From Hygrocybe punicea (lineage: Eukaryota > Basidiomycota > Agaricomycetes > Agaricales > Hygrophoraceae): a stretch of 64,000 nt of DNA. Of the stretch, positions 22,493 through 35,400 are shown one piece after another. The position numbers and the translations under genes are program-made. The stretch covers positions 9,124,891 to 9,188,890 of the forward strand of contig OY744461.1 in the NCBI GenBank assembly GCA_963556145.1, in the 5' to 3' direction. Numbering within the stretch: the first letter of the stretch is position 1; the number at the start of each line of letters is the position of its first letter. Below the pieces are notes generated by a model. That model was not told where the DNA came from, ran no database searches, and worked only from the letters and a program-made list of their open reading frames with translations.

Positions 22493-25400
22493 CGTCTCCT
22501 TTCTCTCTCTTCCGAAATAATTCAATAGCTTTCTTGAACTTCCCTGTACTCTCTTGTAACACTTTGAACAGATTTCCATCCACCCCAGTGAGCTCAATAC
22601 CAGTTCGTAAAATAGAAGTAGCCAGACTAGGCGAGAGAAGACAAATAAAAGAGATGGATGGGAGAAGTGCGTACTGCTTTGTCTGCAACAGACTGGTGAC
22701 CTCTGGAATGGCCCGGAATTGTTGGTCAAAAAAGTGCTCGAAGATCTGGACTGCAATATATGACAGGGCGCTGATTTCTGCTGAATCAGTGACTGAGGCG
22801 TGTTTGCCATTCTTGCCGCCAGTCTTCGAATAAAGTGCTATAACTAGAGAAATTTGAGTGAATAGCTGATTTCGCCCACTGATTTATCACCTTTTCCAAC
22901 CATCAAGCCATACTCAGTAAAAATGATGCCATAGTCATTGATACGTAGTGGTCTCAACAGAGTAACACGGGCAGTGGTAATGTCTTCCAGGTTGGGGATT
23001 TTTGCCGCTGTAAAAACTTTCTGACGTTTGAGAGCAGACTAAGAATCACAACGGGATAAGCATCAAAAAATGAAGACAATAGAGGCACACCTTTTTTGCA
23101 AGAGCCGAGGCAGCTGCAGCTGCATTCGCAGAATTACCATTTACCAGCGTTGCCATAGTACTTCCATCTATCTGGCCATCTCTTCCTCCCGGAGCAGGTG
23201 CACGCCAACAGGTCATACGTTCAACACCAGTTCCAATAGCATGGTCTTGCTGCTCCCGCAGTACGTCATGAAACCTGCGAATTAGCTGTCTTTGAATCGT
23301 GATTTGCTCGAGTTTGTCTGATGTATCCGAGTTGTGCTGGTCAATTTTCGTTCGAACCCCAAGGGCAGCTTGTCGGGTTTGATGACGCCGACGTATATCA
23401 ACAAGGACACGAAAATCCAGAATATTGAAATCAGTTGCACCAAGACCAAATGGCAGTGCTGGCTCATCAACCTCAAGCATAGGGAGCTTTGTGATTTTGT
23501 TGAGAGTACTTTGAATCGCTGAACTTTCCTCTTTGCTGTAATCCTTTGCAAGCTCTTCAGATAGTTCTGGTAAGTTTTGCCTACACCTATTCAGTTACCA
23601 TATGCACAAGAAAACAAGCATAAAACATACACAGTCATCATCTCATCAACCGTAATTGCCAGCGCAGCACAGGTGAGATTCATCATCTCATCGTCTTTCT
23701 TGTCATTTCGGAGTGTGATCGGAACCTCTTCCTCACGGTCCAGGAGACGCTGTAACTCTTCTGCATCATTCTCGTCACCTGAATCATCAATGCTGGTGAT
23801 ATCTTCATCCTTGTCATCGGCACCCATGAACCATGCTCCAATGCTGGGGAGAGTTGTGGATGGTGTTACGTTTTGCCAACGGCGCAGCTGTGCTGGGACC
23901 AGACCCAATAGAGCAACAATGCTGCCAGATATTTGGGCAGCTTGCTCTGCGACAAATTGTAAGTCTGCATCTGTAGGGTATGTAGCGAGTGCAAGGATGT
24001 CGATGTCTTTATGGTTGAAATATGTATGGCAATATCCGCTTGCACAAGCTTTGGGATCAGACGACTGGGCCCGAAGAATAGCCTCCCGCAACTTGATTCT
24101 GAGTTTTGGGATCATGTAGTAGAAGTCCAACATCGTAAAGTCCTTGACTACTTGCTGGGCCTCACCGAAGACGTGCTCACAGGCTTCGCTTGAATGAAGC
24201 CATGGGAGAAGTGGAAACATTCCACTAATATGGTCGTGGTGGATTAAGATTAATGATATAAGACCATCAATGATGATGCGTGCAATGTCTGCAGCCTCCC
24301 TTGATAAGAAGTATTGCGTGCGCTTGTATCCTCAGATCTCGAGAAAAGTCTCCCAACTGTCCAAAAAATAACGAGCACATAGAGCCAGTTTGATCCGTTC
24401 CTTGTGAGGGATTTGACGGTTTTGGTAAGCGTCGACAAGCTCCCCGAAAATGAATAGATACATGATTTCTCCTATATAATCTGGGTGATTATCGGCAAAA
24501 AATTGAAGGGTATCTGCGGCAAATAACCGAGTGGCAGCATTGTTGTCCTGGCGGTCGAGTTTGTTGACGTCTCGTCTATAGATTGTACTGCCATCCTCAT
24601 AGGCCATCTGGTGGATATGATGGTACATCGCAGTGAAGTTTCCGAGTACCAGCAAGTGTGCTCCAGCAAAAAGTTTGTTTCGGAAGGTCTTCAAGGCATG
24701 TTTAGAATCCTGGATCATGACGATTGGTTGACCATTGAAGATCCCAATGCAGAAATTGGTATTTGGATGCCCACTTCGTGGATGTTTGATGGTGTAATTG
24801 ATCGTAGCACTGGCTGTTGCCAACAAAAGACGTTGAACTGAACGTTGAACTTCCGTACCATCGCATGCATAGGATACAATTTTAATTTTGTGTTTCAGAA
24901 GGCCATCCAAGATGAGTCGCAGGTAGGCAAGCAAGGTTTCCGCCTTGAGGTCGTTTGGAATAGGCATGGCAGCCACGATAATGGGGGCCACTTTTGGTAT
25001 GGGAACAGTAAGGCACCAAAGCTGCACCTGCATGGTACATCAGACTCAGATACACTACATAGAGGAGTGTGAAAGCGAACCTTACTGGCCTTAATTACAT
25101 TTGAGTTCGTCTGTGCTTCCTTGATTTGGTCTGGATCTGTGATACGCATTGGCCCTCCTACAGCGCCAACCAAGAAATGCGCCTCTTCATGAGAGTCTCA
25201 GTACAGCCGCAGGGAACTAAAAAGTTTGGTATCGTCGCAGCTTAATCCAAGGGGCCCATCATAACGAAGCGCGGATAGGTGTTCAGCCACTAGAGTAAAA
25301 GATTTCTCGCAAATCGTCATCGGGAATTTTGGCTGTCGAGCTTCTTTCATCCTGTAGACCAACCACTACTTAGATGTCTTAGCACTAGAACTCTTACTGA

Positions 25401-28249
25401 TAGTACTAACCTTGCACTGCACTGTGTACGCATTGGTAAATGCTGACTCAACGCTCAGTGTGCTCGGGGACTATGGATGTTGATGATATGTGACAACTCA
25501 TCCCAGGACGGCGCATACTTGAAATTCCTCATGCCAACACCACGCTCCTCGCGGTCCACTTTAGATACCATTGCTTCCACCAATCCCGTAAAAACGTCAA
25601 ATGTTTCATATTTCCCGCTTAATGCACCTTGGGCATAACGAATGCAGGGCGTATTCTTAGCATCCTGCCAATGATTTGGATTCATTATTACTAATAACCA
25701 GCGATACATGAGAAAGTTTACATACTGCTGTTTCAATAATTTCTCGTAGGCCTATGATTCGAGCATATGCTGCCCCAAGATGTTGGTTTCGGAAACGGTG
25801 GTTGGTATAGATGTAATTCTCATCTGGAGGCATTGGCTTCTGCAAGACACTTTTTAAACGCTTGTTCAAAAGCAAAGATGCACAATTGACGCAGGGAGGA
25901 ATACATCCATTAGTGTCCTGGTGGGAGACCTCTTTCGCACAGGTAGTGGAATAAACGCGGAGGTTTTCATGGTCGTTTCGCCACTGGTGTTGATGAGCCT
26001 GAATGTTGAATACATCCTTCTTCTGGACTCCGCTCAGATCAGCAAACGGCACGTCGTAGGTTTCCTTCGCGATCTTAGTCAACGCTTGACCACCACCACC
26101 CAAAGCACTCGATCTTCGCAAATAAATAAGTATCAGCTTGTGGTCAAACTCAGAAATACCCGGACATGGCCAAGTTATTCGTTTCACATTAGGCTCTTTT
26201 CGAGACACCGTTGTTAACACAGATTGACGCGACCAACCCAAATGCTTGGCCATACTCTCAAGAGTGCTTGTCCCAGCTGTGGGCTTCATCTTGCCTCTCG
26301 AATTTTTTCCAGTGCACCCCTCGACATGCACACGCCAGCGGGTCACATTGTAGGCGTCCTTTACAGTCACGAATTTTCCACACTTCACATGGTGAACGGA
26401 ATGCATATCAGCGTTGAACTCGGCATCAGGGTCTAAGCTGAGTATTTTCTTTTTCCAGTTGTCGAGTTTGGCTTCGTTGAACTTGAATAGTCCATGTTTG
26501 AGCACCTCTCAATTATTCCGTGATGCTGTTGCGGATTTACTAATTCCAGTTGGCCCACATTCGCTGCTCGACATCATTAACTTGATATGTTTAGATTTAC
26601 ACCGTATTTCCTGGATGTCGCCGATTGTATCCTCGTTCAAGGATGGAAACAATGCATCGGATGTGCTCCGAGGTCTCTTTTCCTGGCGGTTTCCTGCAGC
26701 TCTGTGGAAGAAGGAATGAATGGTTGTTGGATGGTTTTGCATGGCATCGGTGAGTCCCTCAGTCGTACAAGTACTCAATATGCCTCCAGTGGAGTCAACC
26801 TCCATATGCGAGGTCTCCGATATTGTGTCTGTGACAGGACTGACATTTGTCGAGGATCCAGATGTGCTGGTGATTGAGGCGTACCTCAATGTACTTGGTG
26901 TCGCATTGGTTTCCGATTCCAAACTGCCGGCACTTGCGGTTATGTCTTCATTAATGTGAGTGTCGTGCTCTCTTTTTTTAGCCGGTGATGCACTACTGAA
27001 CCCTGAGTGGCTATCGTAGCCTGAACCCGCCGTATTGCTGTTGACGGTGACAGTAGGGTTTAGCAAGCATCTGAGAGATAGGCGCAACCTATTCTGCATT
27101 GGCATGATGTTGGCAGATTGCTGAAGGTCAGGAAAAGTGTGGTCACCTCGGGCCAATGCAGTACTGATTTCTTGCTTCTCTAGTATGTGTTCATCTGTAT
27201 GGTTCACCGGAACAATGGGCTATTGTGTGGAGTCAGTACTAGAATGGCATGATGAATGATGTTCGTTACAAACCTTATTCGTTTTGCCTTCAGCCAACCT
27301 CAAAAACCAAGTTACTCGCTCAGTGGCACTTCGACTCTGGTTCCACAACTCGTTGCCAATTGTTGCGTGAGCTATCGTATTTGGGGTGACAATGCCGCAG
27401 GAGTATCTGTCATTCTGGATACCGTGTTTGAGCGAATCACCCCTGTTTTTGAATGGTCCTCCAAATTGATCGCGAAGCCATCTTTGAAGGGCCTGTATGA
27501 ATTTTGTTGGGGGCTCAAGACAGTGCGACAGAGAATCGCCTGTTGCAACTTCAACATTGGTAAATATTGACCCCAATGAACATACCGTAACTGATTTCTC
27601 TCTTGGGGAAGTCAATCATGCCCGCAACCCAGTGTTTTTTTTCGTGGTCGAAAATAGGACAGTAGAGGCTCATTCCATGAGCTGTCCGTTTGATAAAAGC
27701 TTCATACCGGTATAAGCAAGGCGTTTTTGTCTTGTTATCTTTTTGGATGGCAGACAGCAGTTCGCGGGCGAAACTTGAAGGTGCAATCATGACTGTCTGC
27801 GAGAGTTCAGTGTCCAAGCTCACCCACCAAGACAGGTATTCCATCATCAAGTCGACATGGTCGTCATTGATCCATAACGTACTCAGTATGGAGGAAAGTT
27901 TTAGCGTGGTAGCTGTACCACGGAATGCCGGAAGACGGGTATCCCAACCCAACGTGTCAAGCAATGTTCGAGCGGTTTTCATAGTGTCATGTGGAGGTAT
28001 GGATTCCCTGTCTAGCCAGTGAGCACTCTGACTCCATCTTGATTGTGCTTCGGCGATCAATGTCATCTTCTGCCAGAATGACAAGGTCCATAGGGGGAAC
28101 CGGTCCTCGCCATTATTGAAACGGTGATCCACAATGGATTGTGCACCATTGAACCAAGCTTGCCCAAACTCCTTCTCCAGGTGTTTTGCGTGGGAAGTGT
28201 TTGAACAAATCCACACCAAGGGTTTCCGGAGTGCGTCGTTGATCGGGAA
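22493..28249 (-). pseudogene. Ulp1-protease/DDE-transposase fusion gene, inactivated
   Basis: A multi-exon gene of a giant basidiomycete DNA transposon. In order: a Ulp1-like cysteine protease (28219-27280; KKHWVAGMIDFP supplies His and Asp, and QNDRYSCGIVTPN the Gln and Cys), a Ser/Thr-rich linker (27207-26512), a Cys/His-rich DNA-binding region (VKCGKFVTVKDAY, VHVEGC), and a DDE-type core. The core shows LSCDDTKLFSSLRLY, IVSYACDGTEVQRSVQ, QDSKHALKTFRNKLF and LLPWLHSSEACEHVFGEAQ. A helical C-terminus runs to IELFRKREKGDD at the Tc1-like insertion. In-frame TGA codons lie at 26509-26511 (before EVLKHGLF) and 25198-25200 (in LRLY-stop-DSHEE, where Trp is expected). The DxKHxxKxxRN motif recalls P/THAP9-type transposases; the superfamily is not settled. 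The 5' end is cut by the LTR-like insertion. Confidence 0.65.
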
Positions 28250-29099
28250 ATTACCTTGTTGTCCTTTAGGAACAAGGATTTAGCTCTTTAATAACTCTGG
28301 GGTATTCCTGTTGGGTGGTTGGATTGTGGTGTGAATCCTATCAAAGGTTAGCTTTGAGGGATACAACAAATACTTGACAATAATATAAGTCAGATGTATG
28401 ACTTATAGAGGATGAGTGAACAGTGAGGTCTTCCCTACTGAAGGTAAAGACTTTGAGTGACAAGAGGTATGCAAGAGTATAAGTGGAAATAACTCAAGCA
28501 AGTATGAACAGTGTAAGATGAACGAGTGTACAACAGTCAAGTATACAAGTAGCAAGTATACAATGAGCAGGGGTACAACAGAGATGAGCAATAGATGATG
28601 GACGATGGGCGATAGATGATGGGCAATGGGTGAGTGTAACAGTAGATGTCAAACAAAGGGAGGTGTGACAAAATACTATGTACAGAATGAATGAACTGAA
28701 CAATAGGCAAGTAGGATTGATGATCAAGATATCGGACTTTATTCCGAAGCTTCAAACGCACATTGGCTACTAGTGCAGAATAAAGTACTGGGATATCTTT
28801 GGTGATGATCAATAGAACTTGAAAGAAGATGAATGTGACTGTACTACGTGACAGAACACAAGAAATATATATCAAACAAGTAATAAGGGAGTATCGATAT
28901 ATCTGAGATTGATAATCCTTAGACAAATGAATGCTGCAATTGGTATTTGGGTACTAGCTACTACCAAAGTAGGTAATACAAACAAATACAGAGGGGTGAA
29001 TCAGAATCTGGGAGAGGGACTGTCCTGTGACTGGGCCTGTCAGATTAGGTGACTGGGCCATCTCCAGCAGAAACTGGGCTCTATATATACCTATTCTAC

Positions 29100-29400
29100 A
29101 GCAGGAGTCATACTGAGTCATAGAATGGTATATGAAATGGAGAGCATAGGATATGACTCATAGGAAGTCATATAGAGGAGAGGCATAGGTTTGTGACTCA
29201 TACAGAGTCAATTAATGAGTCACATAGGTATTATAATCAAAGGAGGGGGCATAATGAGTCAGAAATAGTCAAAATTAGTCATAGGTGGTCATAATGAGTC
29301 ATGGGGGGTCATGAATATGTCATAAGGGTCATAATTTGTCATGGATAGACCAATGAGTCACATTTGATGGGAGTGAGTCATGCCACTGGTCTAATCTTGG
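29100..29400. repeat. Degenerate GAGTCATA repeats
   Basis: The octamer-like word GAGTCATA/GGTCATAA recurs roughly every 10-30 bp over about 300 bp within the LTR-like segment. The spacing is irregular, so it is not a strict tandem repeat. Confidence 0.5.
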
Positions 29401-29689
29401 GTGTGTGAATCAGAGGCAAGGGCTGTGCCAGGCTATGCTTCTAGAATCATCTTCCTGAGGCTGTGCTTCTTGATCAATTGATGCCATGCCATGTGTGTAT
29501 CCTTATCAGTTAAGAAAAAGATAAGATCAGGGCTGGGCTGTATTTGATCAATTGATATGAAATGTGATGTGCTTCTTGATCAGGGAATGATGGGTGGCAT
29601 GTGATATCTCTATGATTGGAGATAAGGATGTGGCTGTGCTTCTTGTGCTTCTTTGGCCTCTGATAAGATATTTTGTGGGTCTTATCAGT

Positions 29690-29880
29690 TAAGATAAGGG
29701 TATTCCTTTATTTCCTCTGCATAGATAAGGGTTTTCTTGTATGTCCCTTCTGTAGATAAGGGTTTCCTTGCATGTCCCTTGTTTAGATAAGAGTTTCATG
29801 TATGTCCTATGTGCAGATAAGGATTTCCTGTGTGTCCTATATGCAGATAAGGGTATTCCTTTCTACTCCATATGCAGATG
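29690..29880. repeat. About 33-bp degenerate tandem repeat
   Basis: Units of the form GATAAGGGTTTCCTTGTATG followed by TCCC/TCCTATATGCA recur about five times in a row within the LTR-like insertion. Confidence 0.6.
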
Positions 29881-29993
29881 GGGGCATTCCAGTATGAATG
29901 GTCCTTGTAATGTGATGTGTGCTGTAGGGATGGTGACTAGTGACAGCATATTACTATGTTTTGATCCGAATCCTGTTTGGATCATGACACTGT

Positions 29994-30397
29994 TTAACGA
30001 GCGTTGCCAACGTTGGCTCCGCCGATCGGAGCCTTGGTCTCAAGGACTGAACCATCGCGAGCTTGATAGTAGAGCCTCAGGTGATTTTCATTACCCACTG
30101 AGTAGTAGCAAACTGCTTTCCAGACTCGTGGCCTTTAACAATCGTGTTGATGGGGCCCCAGGAGTCCGCGTAATTGGTTCTGTAAATCCCATTTTGCAAG
30201 TCGCACCGGTACACTTTCAATTTGAGGCTCCCGTCATTCCAGCAAATAGGACACGTCCCGGTGCCGAAGTCACCTATGTATGATTTTAGTTAGTTATGTG
30301 AATGATCCAAAATTATCATGCCAGAGACTGACCCAGGGACCAGTCACCTCCGTCAAAGCGATGCCCTTTGAGGGACAGGTCGTCGGCCTGATAGTGT
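29994..30397 (-). pseudogene. Lectin-like gene, 3' fragment
   Basis: Minus-strand exons read YQADDLSLKGHRFDGGDWSL, an intron, CPICWNDGSLKLKVYRCDLQ with INTIVKGHESGKQFATTQW, another intron, then LYYQARDGSVLETKAP up to a TAA at 29994-29996. The alternation of xRVYYQ-type strands with GGxW turns is the blade pattern of fungal fucose-specific (AAL-like) six-bladed lectins. The gene is cut at a TA dinucleotide by the 30400-37203 transposon and continues upstream at 37206. Family assignment is from motif memory and moderate. Confidence 0.5.
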
Positions 30398-31617
30398 TAC
30401 AGTGCGTTTCATAATGATGCGGAATCCATTTGAAAAAAATCCGTGGTGGCACCAAGCTTGTCGCTGTTTGTCCTGGACCCCAAATTAGCACCAAAGTAAA
30501 ATGTGAGAATGAAAACAGTGCTTTCTCCTGACAGACTGCATATATCCTTAAGGTGTAAGAGAGTAATCTGTTTAAGTTACTTATGTCTGTCTAGATTCCT
30601 GTCATGAAAATCTATTTTATTTTAGTGTACGTATGGTTGTGTATGCATATCACTGTGTTTTGTACAAGGGGGTACTGGGATTGGAATCCCGCACCCGAGG
30701 TGGGGGGGGGGCTGGCAAGAGGACCAGAAAAAAAAATCGGACATCTAAATTTATTATATTGCCTTTGGAGATATGGTGGCCTCAGTGGCCTCAGTGGCAC
30801 CTTTGACAGATATATATACATGTATGCTTAATTACTTGTCCATCTACTCAGGTATTCGCCATGAAGAATGTCAGTGTATTACTCAGAGATGATAATTGAT
30901 GGGCTAACAAACTCAAGAAACCTCAGAAGACCAAATATAGCATTGACACGAAGGTGCAGTGTCCCGATTGCAAAGAAATGATTAATGTTGGGACGGCTGG
31001 GCCTCCTGGCCTCCAGCAGCACCAAGGGAAATCTAAATGTCTTGCATCAATCAAGAAACTGCACAATCAAGTCAAAGTATGCACCTTGTTTGATATTGGC
31101 ATTGTAAAAGAAAAACTACCTCCTGAGGGGTCGAGAGCGACTGTATCGCATGCCACACTGACCTCCCCTCCCCCAGTTGTACCATTCCATGTACCCATTC
31201 CACCAAACATGCCCAACGACGACAATATGACAGATGAATTTGTAACTGTTGCCACAGGTGCATCTGGAAGCACTGGGTTGCAGCACATGAGTGATATAGA
31301 TGATGACGTAGTCATCATTGACGCACCACAGCCTAGAACCAATTCACAGGATGAAACGAATCATCAGGCTGACGAATCACAGCAGTGCAGGGGTGTGCAC
31401 ATACCTATTCCCCCAACAATGACACCTTTCACAGCCTATCCTTTTGGATTGCATGACGTGCAGGTCTTGCCATGGAACATCCATATTGTTGACAGTCAAT
31501 TGTTCCTGCAAGCAACAGAATGCAAGCATTCAATCAGTACTCACAAATCATGCCGAATTTGTCACGGATTGCTCACCAACACTGTCGTGGAAGGGATCTT
31601 GGAAAGGATGAAGGCTG

Positions 31618-32467
31618 TAGGGATGACCAAGGGTTGACATATGTGATAGGGTGAGATTTTCCAAGGGTTTTGAAGGGTTTGTTCTTGAATCATTATCTAT
31701 TGCAGATAGTGATAGAAACTTGGTGGGAATTTCAAAGAGTTATATATTTTCTAGTTTCTCTCCAAAATTTAGGTCAGATTTCTTCAGTAGTTATTGTGCA
31801 GTTCCATTTTTAAAAAGGAGTGTTTTTCAAAAACCATACACAGGGTGCATGGTAGCATACTGTATAATGCAGTATGTTGAATTTATTGGACAAGTATACT
31901 AAATATTGTTATCATATTGTTGCACACAGTATTCAAAAAGTATTCAAGATGATGATTCAATATTTTGACACATGGTACATTACCAGTATTGAATGGCAAT
32001 TTTACAATACTACTTCAATAATTTCAGTAAATGTCTTGTTATTCAAGCAGTATTCTAAAAGTGTCATTCAATACTAGTAATTTACTTTGTCTCAAAATAT
32101 TGAATCATCATTTTGAATACTCTTTGAATACTGTGTGCAATGATATGATAACAATATTCAGTATACTTGTCCAATAAATTCAACATACTTCATTACACAG
32201 TATGCTACCATGCACCCTGTGATAGGGGTCCGCGTTTTTCAACCCCTATGGTTTTTGAAAAACACTCCTTTTGGAAAATGGAACTGCACAATAACTACTG
32301 AAGAAATCTGACCTAAATTTTGGAGAGAAACTAGAAAATGTATAACTCTTTGAAATTCCCACCAAGTTTCTATCACTATCTGCAATAGATAATGATTCAA
32401 GAATAAACCCTTCAAAACCCTTGGAAAATCTCACCCTATCACATATGTCAACCCTTGGTCATCCCTA
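31618..32467. mobile_element. hAT-type MITE (outer), 8-bp duplication
   Basis: This is a palindromic non-coding element whose arms of about 220 bp begin TAGGGATGACCAAGGGTTGA. It is flanked by a perfect 8-bp target duplication GAAGGCTG (31610-31617 and 32468-32475). An 8-bp duplication and a TAGGG end fit hAT. It sits inside the coding region of the large transposase and is itself split by another MITE at 31839. Confidence 0.9.
31839..32221. mobile_element. Inner MITE, 3-bp duplication (copy 1)
   Basis: This 383-bp AT-rich palindrome has ends CACAGGGTGCATGGTAGCAT and its reverse complement, flanked by ATA on both sides (31836-31838 and 32222-32224). It is inserted in one arm of the outer MITE. 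A second copy is at 53189-53570. Three-bp duplications occur in CACTA and PIF/Harbinger families; the CAC end would fit CACTA, but no autonomous partner was identified here. Confidence 0.88.
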
Positions 32468-35400
32468 GAAGGCTGGTGTCCACGAGAATGCACCCCACAT
32501 CTTCCAGCCAATATCAGGTCTGCACAAAATCATCAGCCAGAAAACACAGAAAATTGATTTGTTGCGCGTGGCAAAAATGAATGCAGCAAGGAAGCTAGAT
32601 GGGAAACTGGCCATTTTGGATGATAGCAAATGGTTCTTTATGGCAGCTGCATATGGCGGGATTGAACGATTAGACGCACTGATGCGAGTGTGCTTAAAAA
32701 GAAAAATGGCCCCGAAAGCGATGATCAAATTATTGGATGATGTTCACCAAGGCCTCTATAAGCCGAAGAATTATACGGAGAAAGAGTTGCTGCGTGGTAT
32801 CATCTTCCTCAAGCTAGGTGGTGTGCATGTTGCAGAGATTGCACATCGGTCGATGGCTGGGCCTGGCGTCAGTACTCTTCGAAGGAATCAAGTTACTTCT
32901 CTGCTCCGAGCTTCGACATCAATGCCAACAGCCAAAGAGATCAGTTACAACATTGAAGCTTCCTACGATCAAATGAAATACGATGGGGACTCTGCCATCA
33001 CTGGTTATGTCCTGATGTTGGATGAGATCAAGGTTGAGGCTCGTCCTAGATGGGATGATAAAATAAATTTACAGGCATATGTCAGGAGCACGGACATACC
33101 TTGGGACTTGAATTTTGTTCGGTAGAAGAGGTTGAAGCACTGTGTGAAGCAGTCAAACGAGGAGATGTTCACCTTGCCATGGAGGTAGGTTACCATGACA
33201 TGAACTTAAACTTGACGTATGCCAGCTAAAATGTGATAGGCAACAGTCGCTGCCATTGGGTCTTTATCAAATAACACTTGCACCTATGGATCTCGCCCTA
33301 TCCTTGTCTCGGGAACTTGTAAACGGGAAAACGCAACTGCCCATGCTTTGCTTATCAGAACCACCATTGATGCTTGCAAGAGTGAGGCTGACAAGATTGA
33401 AGGGATATTGCTGTGTCTTGCATCAGATGGTGAATCTCGTCGGGGAGCTGCTTTTGCTCTACTAACACAGAAGTCCCGGTTGCTTCCATCATCCAAGATA
33501 TATTGTCTTTTGAGTAATCTCTGGCTGTTGAATTTGCTTGTGGGCGATGATGATCTCACAGCTGATAAAGATTACAAGCACGTTTTCAAAAGACTCCGCA
33601 ATCTCCTTCTTCAAGAGAAGGAAACAATGGTCAACGGCCTACACATCACACCATCGCTCTTGAGCTGGCATTTGCATTCTGATGGCATGCCTCCCCATCG
33701 TTCTGCCTACCTATTGAGTCCAGAAGACAAACAGGATGTCACTCTTGCCTTTACACTTCTGAAATCTATCTGGTCCTTCAGGGATCCCCTTCTGACTGAC
33801 ACTCCAACTTTTGCTACTGCTCGGAAATCCCTCAAGCTCCTTGGCACATTTTTTCGCCATCTCGTCTTGCCATACGTCCAAGTCACGCTATCTCTGCATG
33901 AACAACTTGTCCACCTCAGTGCAGCCGCTCATTTAGCACTATTCCTCTATACAGCACCATCTGGCGGCACCCAGTTCTTACTGAAAATACTCTACGACGA
34001 CATTCAGATCATGGTCAAGAATGCCTTTTTCTGTGTTGCCAAGACAAAGGTGGATCACCCTGCAGCTAAGTTCTGGCTCATTCAGCTTGGTACTGATCAC
34101 CTTGAGGTGTCTTTTGGCATATACCAGACAATGATCAGCAATGACGCCAACGCAGACATTCTGCAACTGGCTAACAGAATCTCCAACGTAACGGAAGTCT
34201 CACGCATTCTCACAGAGCATCCTGAATGGGATCGTGGTCAAAGTTGACTCAAATTACCTTCCTTCAATGAACCCACAGCAGACATGCCTGCCAAAGTCAA
34301 TCACATCAATCCGGCGTCATGGAAGGGTGATGTCAGGGTTTCCACTATCCTACCAGTCACGTCATGGAATCAAGGATGCTCCTGTATTATGGAGCTGTTG
34401 GCATCTCTTGAAGTTCAAGATCCCTTCCTGCATTTTGATTCCACGACCGACACTGACATGATGTTTCCTTTCGGGAATCAACATCCTGGCTCTGATGAAG
34501 ACAACAACGGAGATGAGTTAGTGGAAGCAAATAATGAAGAGGAAGCCGATTACAGTCATTCTGTCAATAGCCTCACACCATGTCACACCATAACCAACTC
34601 CTCTGATCTCGACCTCGAGGATCATGTTGTGATTGAAGTGGCCTCCACCACAGGTCAGCCTTTTCAACCATTCGTTGAAGTCGAAGGCAAGGCCATCTAT
34701 AAAGCTTGCATCCTCCAGGAATACTTCAAATGCCAGACAAAACGTGGTTCTACTGATCGATTGAAATGCATTGCTGGCCTTTCTCGGTTTGCCATCAGTT
34801 TGCCAACCCCTCCTGACATCATTGACTCAGCATCTGGCTTCGGCGGCCCCAACCTTTTTGTCAATGAACCTGTGGCAACACTGCTACAATGTGACAGCCG
34901 AATCTTCCTTGCTATCATCCAAATAAATATTATCAATATAGACTCGACACCTGTCTCTCAAATTCCCCTGGATATCTTGATGGAAAATACTGTCTGAATT
35001 ACGTTTCAGATTCTCCATCTCGTTGGAGTTGATCCTGTGACAAATTCTTATGGAGGGGACTGGGAGTGGGATTGTAAGCTAGATTCCACACAGAAGTGTG
35101 CCGGACGGTTCATACAGGTGATCAATCCCACTGTCCCCACAGAGACACCAGGCAGCCCAACATATTTATTTTGAAGTGAGGAGCTGCGAGCAGTGGTGGT
35201 GATACTGAGTGATTGCATTGCATCCAACGACCACAAGAACCTTGCTTCCGTGAAGCAGTCAGACTTTTTTCCTTACTGTGTATCTGGTGTGTTCGGTTCA
35301 TTTCCCTGAACTTCTACCACTGATAACTTTTTTTAGGATGAGCGGCTTTTGTTTGTGAGCCAGAAGGCATTGAGAGGCTGCCTTGTGATTCAGGACAAGA

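Larger units (their letters stand above)
28255..29949 (-). mobile_element. LTR-like insertion, no coding capacity
   Basis: The 1695-bp non-coding segment is bounded by the 5-bp direct repeat ATTAC (28250-28254 and 29950-29954). It joins the truncated transposase gene to the 3' end of the lectin-like pseudogene. On the minus strand it has a TATA-like TATATATA near 29085-29095 and shares a block with the insertion at 41.5-42.8 kb (TAGTAGCCAATGTGC, then TTTGAAGCTTCGGA). That argues for a dispersed LTR-type family. The ends are not TG..CA, so boundaries and class are tentative. Confidence 0.45.

Noticed and set aside
22493..28249. Assignment of the Ulp1-fused transposase to the KDZ (Kyakuja-Dileera-Zisupton) superfamily
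   Set aside because: The characteristic YDIACQ-type motif of KDZ transposases was not found. Only a DxKHxxKxxRN motif is visible, so the superfamily is left open.
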